From assembly GCF_023072615.1 (NCBI RefSeq), contig NZ_JAKNRW010000039.1, positions 1 through 46,987 of the forward strand: a stretch of 46,987 bases of DNA. The letters run 5' to 3'. Below the pieces are notes generated by a model that did no database searches, was not told the DNA's origin, and worked only from the letters and a program-made list of their open reading frames with translations. Shown in pieces: positions 43,008-46,987 of the stretch (its first letter is position 1; each line of letters starts with the position of its first letter). The translations under genes were made by a program, and so were the position numbers. Source of the stretch: Pseudomonas violetae. GTDB lineage: Bacteria; Pseudomonadota; Gammaproteobacteria; Pseudomonadales; Pseudomonadaceae.

Positions 43008-43716
43008 CAGCGGCACTCAATACGTAGCCTTTGCCCCAGACCGTACGCACTTCGCGTTCCAGGTAGTCGATGGCCTTGAGCTTGCGGCGAATCTGGCTGA
43101 TGTGCATGTCCAGGCTGCGGTCATGGGCTGCGTAGCCGCGTTGCAGGACTTGCTGATAAAGGAAGGCCTTGCTCAATACCTCGTCGCCGTTGCGGTTCAG
43201 GGTTTCCAGCAGGCGGTACTCGCTGCGGGTCAGGCCCGCTGCCCGATCCCGGGAGAAGACATCACAACAGCCATCGTCAAAGCGCAGGCAGTCTCCCAGG
43301 GGCGCAGTGGCAACCGGGGCCGGCCGACGGTCGAGTGCCACCCGTCGCAATATCGCTTCGATCCGCACCCGCAACTCCGCCATGCTGAACGGTTTGGGCA
43401 GGTAATCATCAGCCCCCAGGCGAAAGCCGCTGATGCGATCAGCTTCTGCCCCGAGCGCCGACATCAGCAGCACCGGGGTCGAATGGCTCTCGCGCAACTG
43501 GGTCAGCGCCTTGAGCCCATTCAGGCCCGGCAGCAGAATGTCCATCAGCACCACGTCGAAGCGTTGCTCGCGCGCCAGGTCCAGTCCCTCCTGGCCATTT
43601 TGGCACCAGGTCACCTGGAAGCCGTTGCGTCCAAGATGTTCGTGCACATAGGCACCGAGAACGAGGTCGTCTTCAATGGAGAGGATGCGCGGATGTTCGC
43701 TAGCGATGGGAGTCAT
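42994..43716 (-). CDS. OmpR-family response regulator (PirR-like)
   Basis: A 240-residue regulator. The receiver has acidic Glu15/Asp16/Asp17, phospho-acceptor Asp59 in VVLMDILLPG, and Lys108 in LPKPFS. The C-terminal winged helix has LTRSEYRLLETL and DRSLDMHISQIRRKL. The stop lies 2 bases upstream of the region coding for the kinase start, overlapping it by about 14 bases, so they form one operon. ATG 43716 (MTPIASEHPRILSIEDD) is the likely start; its ribosome site is weak. It is divergent from gacS. Confidence 0.93.
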   Translation of the reverse strand: MTPIASEHPRILSIEDDLVLGAYVHEHLGRNGFQVTWCQNGQEGLDLAREQRFDVVLMDILLPGLNGLKALTQLRESHSTPVLLMSALGAEADRISGFRLGADDYLPKPFSMAELRVRIEAILRRVALDRRPAPVATAPLGDCLRFDDGCCDVFSRDRAAGLTRSEYRLLETLNRNGDEVLSKAFLYQQVLQRGYAAHDRSLDMHISQIRRKLKAIDYLEREVRTVWGKGYVLSAADEVF

Positions 43717-43931
43717 GAGTATCTGCAAATAATTCTCAGTTGATAGATTATTCAAGATCGCTTCGCCGAGGGCAACCCAAGGTTCGCTCCGGACCTGAAT
43801 AGGCTGAATGGGCCGACGAATGACCGGCACAATTTTACGGGGATTGGCCGCGAGCAAATCGCTACACTGCGCAGGTGGCGCGTACCGGACGTAAGCGCAG
43901 GTCATTAAATCGCTGGATGCAGGAGAAATGC

Positions 43932-46685
43932 GTGCTCAAAAAACTGGGAATAAAAGGCCGCGTATTGCTGCTGACACTGCTGCCGACCAGCCTGATGACG
44001 CTGCTGCTGGGCGGCTACTTTACCTGGATGCAGCAGTCCGACCTGCAAACTCAGCTGATGCAGCGCGGGGAAATGATCGCCGAACAACTGGCGCCACTGG
44101 TCGCCCCCGCCATGGGTCACCATAACAACGAACTGCTTGAACGCATCGCCACCCAGTCGCTGGAGCAGCAGGACGTTCGCGCGGTCACCTTTCTCGCCGC
44201 CGACCGCACGCCGCTGGCTCACGCCGGCCCCACCATGCTCAATCAGGCGCCCCTGGGCGACGGTTCGCAACTGCTGCGACGCAGCGGCAATGACGCAACG
44301 CGCTACCTGCTGCCGGTATTCGGAAAACATCGAAACCTGGCGGGCGACCTGATCCCCGAAGAGGCTGATCGCCTGCTCGGCTGGGTCGAACTCGAGCTGT
44401 CCCACAATGGCATGCTACTGCGTGGTTATCGCAGCCTGTTCGCCAGCCTGCTGCTGATCAGCGCGGGCCTCGGCAGCGCGGCGCTGCTGGCCTTGCGCAT
44501 GGGCCACACCATCAACCGTCCTATCGGCCAGATTAAGCAGGCCGTCGCGCAACTCAAGGACGGGCACCTGGAAACCCGCTTGCCCCCCCTTGGCAGCCAG
44601 GAGCTGGACGAACTGGCGTCGGGCATTAATCGCATGGCCGGGACCCTGCAGAACGCCCAGGAAGAACTCCAGCACAGCGTCGACCAGGCCACCGAAGACG
44701 TGCGCCAGAACCTGGAAACCATCGAGATCCAGAACATCGAGCTGGATCTGGCGCGCAAGGAAGCCCTGGAAGCGAGCCGGATCAAGTCCGAGTTCCTGGC
44801 CAACATGAGCCATGAAATCCGCACCCCGCTCAATGGCATCCTGGGTTTCACCCACCTGCTGCAAAAAAGCGAACTGACCCCGCGTCAACTCGACTACCTG
44901 GGCACCATCGAAAAGTCTGCCGACAGCCTGCTGGGCATCATCAACGAGATTCTCGACTTCTCGAAGATCGAGGCGGGCAAACTGGTGCTCGACCATATTC
45001 CGTTCAACCTGCGCGATCTGTTGCAAGACACCCTGACCATCCTCGCCCCCGCCGCCCACGCCAAACAGCTGGAGTTGGTCAGCCTGGTTTACCGCGACAC
45101 GCCGTTGTCGCTGGTAGGCGACCCGCTGCGACTCAAGCAGATCCTCACCAATCTGGTGAGCAATGCGATCAAGTTCACCCGCGAAGGTACGATCGTCGCT
45201 CGCGCCATGCTGGAAGACGAGCAGGAAGACAGCGTGCAGTTGCGCATCAGTATTCAGGACACCGGAATCGGCCTGTCGAGCCAGGATGTGCGCGCCTTGT
45301 TTCAGGCCTTCAGCCAGGCGGATAACTCGCTGTCGCGGCAACCTGGCGGGACCGGCCTGGGCCTGGTGATTTCCAAGCGCCTGATTGAGCAGATGGGCGG
45401 CGAGATCGGCGTCGACAGCACCCCGGGCGAAGGCTCGGAATTCTGGATCAGCCTGAGCCTGCCCAAGACCCGCGACGACGCCGAGGACCTGCCCAGCCCG
45501 CCGCTGCTGGGGCGCCGCGTTGCAGTACTGGAGAACCATGAACTGGCGCGCCAGGCCCTGCAGCACCAACTCGAAGACTGCGGCCTCGCGGTGACGCCAT
45601 TCAACACTCTGGAAAGCCTGACCAATGGCGTGACCGGGGTGCACCAGACCGAGCAGGCGATCGAGCTGGCCGTGCTGGGCATTACCAGCAAAGACATGCC
45701 GCCCGAACGCCTCAACCAGCACATCTGGGACCTCGAACACCTGGGCTGCAAAGTGCTGGTGCTGTGCCCGACGACCGAACAGACACTGTTCCACCTGTCC
45801 GTTCCCAACCCCCACAGTCAGCTCCAGGCCAAACCGGCCTGCACCCGCAAGCTGCGCAGGGCCTTGTCCGACCTGGTCAACCCGCGCCAGACTCGCAACG
45901 AACCGGGCGAGCCATTGTCCAGCCGCGCACCTAAAGTGCTGTGCGTCGACGACAACCCGGCCAATTTGCTGTTGGTCCAAACCCTGCTCGAAGACATGGG
46001 TGCCAAAGTGCTCGCCGTGGAAAGCGGCTTTGCTGCGATCAAGGCGGTGCAGAACGAGACCTTCGACCTAGTGTTGATGGATGTGCAAATGCCCGGGATG
46101 GACGGGCGCCAGAGCACCGAGGCGATTCGTCAATGGGAGAGTGAACGGCACTGCACGCCATTGCCGATCGTCGCACTGACCGCCCATGCCATGGCCAACG
46201 AGAAACGCGCGCTGCTGCAAAGCGGCATGGATGACTACCTGACCAAGCCGATCAGCGAACGGCAATTGGCCCAGGTGGTGTTGAAGTGGAGTGGCCTGGC
46301 CCTGCGCAATCAAGGTCCGGAACGCTCTGGCGATCGGCACGCTGGCGCGCCGGAACTGCAGGTGCTCGATCACGAAGAAGGCCTGCGCCTGGCTGCCGGC
46401 AAGGCGGACCTGGCGGCAGATATGCTGGCCATGCTGCTGGCGTCCCTGGAAGCCGACCGCGAAGCCATTCGTTTTGCCCGGGACATCGACGACCACAACG
46501 CGCTGATCGAGCGAGTCCACCGGTTGCATGGCGCGACCCGCTACTGTGGCGTGCCGCAATTGCGTGCCGCCTGCCAGCGCAGCGAAACCCTGCTCAAGCA
46601 GCAAGACCCGCGCGCCTACAGTGCCCTCGAGGAGCTCGACCGGGCGATCAATCGCCTGGCGGCACAGGCCCGCATCAACGCCTGA
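43932..46685 (+). CDS. gacS: Global hybrid sensor kinase GacS
   Basis: A 917-residue unorthodox kinase. I chose GTG 43932 with AGGAG 6 bases before it, giving the standard N-terminus VLKKLGIKGRVLLLTL. TM1 is at about 10-32, periplasmic 33-165, TM2 166-188, HAMP to about 240, HisKA with His294 in NMSHEIRTPLNG, HATPase with DTGIG and GGTGLGLVI, receiver with Asp717 in LVLMDVQMPGMDG, and Hpt with His863 in VHRLHGATRYCG. With GacA it drives rsmY/rsmZ and so controls secondary metabolites, biofilm and virulence. It is divergent from the PirRS-like genes and followed by ldhA. Confidence 0.98.
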   Translation: MLKKLGIKGRVLLLTLLPTSLMTLLLGGYFTWMQQSDLQTQLMQRGEMIAEQLAPLVAPAMGHHNNELLERIATQSLEQQDVRAVTFLAADRTPLAHAGPTMLNQAPLGDGSQLLRRSGNDATRYLLPVFGKHRNLAGDLIPEEADRLLGWVELELSHNGMLLRGYRSLFASLLLISAGLGSAALLALRMGHTINRPIGQIKQAVAQLKDGHLETRLPPLGSQELDELASGINRMAGTLQNAQEELQHSVDQATEDVRQNLETIEIQNIELDLARKEALEASRIKSEFLANMSHEIRTPLNGILGFTHLLQKSELTPRQLDYLGTIEKSADSLLGIINEILDFSKIEAGKLVLDHIPFNLRDLLQDTLTILAPAAHAKQLELVSLVYRDTPLSLVGDPLRLKQILTNLVSNAIKFTREGTIVARAMLEDEQEDSVQLRISIQDTGIGLSSQDVRALFQAFSQADNSLSRQPGGTGLGLVISKRLIEQMGGEIGVDSTPGEGSEFWISLSLPKTRDDAEDLPSPPLLGRRVAVLENHELARQALQHQLEDCGLAVTPFNTLESLTNGVTGVHQTEQAIELAVLGITSKDMPPERLNQHIWDLEHLGCKVLVLCPTTEQTLFHLSVPNPHSQLQAKPACTRKLRRALSDLVNPRQTRNEPGEPLSSRAPKVLCVDDNPANLLLVQTLLEDMGAKVLAVESGFAAIKAVQNETFDLVLMDVQMPGMDGRQSTEAIRQWESERHCTPLPIVALTAHAMANEKRALLQSGMDDYLTKPISERQLAQVVLKWSGLALRNQGPERSGDRHAGAPELQVLDHEEGLRLAAGKADLAADMLAMLLASLEADREAIRFARDIDDHNALIERVHRLHGATRYCGVPQLRAACQRSETLLKQQDPRAYSALEELDRAINRLAAQARINA

Positions 46686-46712
46686 CCGAACGCTGATCAA
46701 CCGGAGGATCCG

Positions 46713-46987
46713 ATGCGCACCCTTTTATTCAGCAGCCAGACCTACGACCGCGACAGTTTTCTCGCCGCCGAGCTCCCCGCCGACCTCGAACTGCAGTTTC
46801 AACCCGCGCGCCTGAGCATCGATACAGTGGCCCTGGCTGAAGACCACGAGGTGGTTTGCGCTTTCATCAATGATGACCTCAGCGCCCCCGTACTCGAACG
46901 CCTCGCTGCGGGAGGCACGCGCCTGATCGCGCTGCGCTCGGCCGGCTACAACCACGTCGACCTGGCCGCGGCCAAGCGTCTGGGCCT
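46713..46987 (+). CDS. ldhA: D-lactate dehydrogenase, N-terminal part (cut by window edge)
   Basis: 91 complete codons are visible, with GGAGGA 4 bases before ATG 46713. MRTLLFSSQTYDRDSFLAA and CAFINDDLSAPVLERLAAGGTRLIALRSAGYNHVDL match the D-2-hydroxyacid dehydrogenase N-terminal catalytic domain. RSAGYNHVDL is the substrate-binding segment with the conserved Asn and Asp. It converts pyruvate to D-lactate with NADH. The order gacS-ldhA is as in P. aeruginosa (PA0928-PA0927). Confidence 0.93.
   Translation, partial: MRTLLFSSQTYDRDSFLAAELPADLELQFQPARLSIDTVALAEDHEVVCAFINDDLSAPVLERLAAGGTRLIALRSAGYNHVDLAAAKRLG

Noticed and set aside
44415..45980. A 521-codon open frame antisense to gacS.
   Set aside because: GacS is complete with all phosphorelay residues, so this is a composition shadow.

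Overview
The window reads as chromosomal DNA of a fluorescent-group Pseudomonas. The evidence is high GC with strong GC bias at third positions, REP and REPIN repeats of the type typical of P. fluorescens relatives (11741, 15434, 17537, 36724, 41613), a fabA-fabB pair, a full-length GacS, and gene orders familiar from Pseudomonas. The last include ABC transporter/GST/transglutaminase/FadE; AMP-ligase/thioesterase/hydrolases/SixA/GpsA; hybrid kinase/fabA/fabB; and mazG/relA/rlmD/cysM/PirRS-like/gacS/ldhA. I see no insertion sequence, integrase, prophage or CRISPR array.

Layout. 1-514 is the 5' end of comEC (minus), divergent from a DUF2062 membrane protein. 1237-4405 carries on the minus strand an ABC exporter pair, a glutathione S-transferase and a transglutaminase-like protein. 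4650-7579 carries FadE and a small conserved gene separated by a strong hairpin. 7652-10046 is a LysR regulator divergent from an AlaX tRNA editing protein and a LysE-family exporter. 10161-10573 is a duplicated Glu-Gly tRNA operon on the minus strand with a clear sigma70 promoter at 10636-10664. 10958-16269 carries a membrane-anchored hypothetical protein, an HBM-type chemoreceptor, a MocR-type regulator and an SDR oxidoreductase. 16502-20448 carries a CurA-like reductase, pyrF, an AI-2E-family membrane protein, and a DUF4892 secreted protein preceded by a 25-codon coupled leader ORF.

20499-24453 is a lipid-type cluster on the minus strand: two coupled alpha/beta hydrolases, a hot-dog thioesterase and an acyl-CoA synthetase. 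The synthetase has a 28-bp palindrome just upstream that looks like an operator. 24543-26408 is sixA, a DUF4389 gene and gpsA. 26603-31558 is a tight plus-strand operon of a TonB-dependent receptor, a periplasmic binding protein and a hybrid sensor kinase. The kinase sits next to fabA, as PA1611 does in P. aeruginosa. fabA and fabB follow, with a strong terminator.

33555-35295 is an accessory-looking pocket: a 65-residue orphan behind a 5' hairpin, and a divergent nitrilase-fold protein with AT-rich upstream DNA. From 35296 onward comes a conserved housekeeping and regulatory block: DUF2058, mazG, relA, rlmD, cysM, a PirRS-like two-component system without a pirA receptor gene beside it, gacS, and the start of ldhA.

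The strongest candidate for an under-described system is the receptor/binding-protein/kinase operon. It could carry a ligand signal from the outer membrane to a kinase of the Gac/Rsm network, whose central kinase GacS is also in this window. RelA adds the stringent response. The tRNA promoter has a GC-rich discriminator, which fits stringent control.
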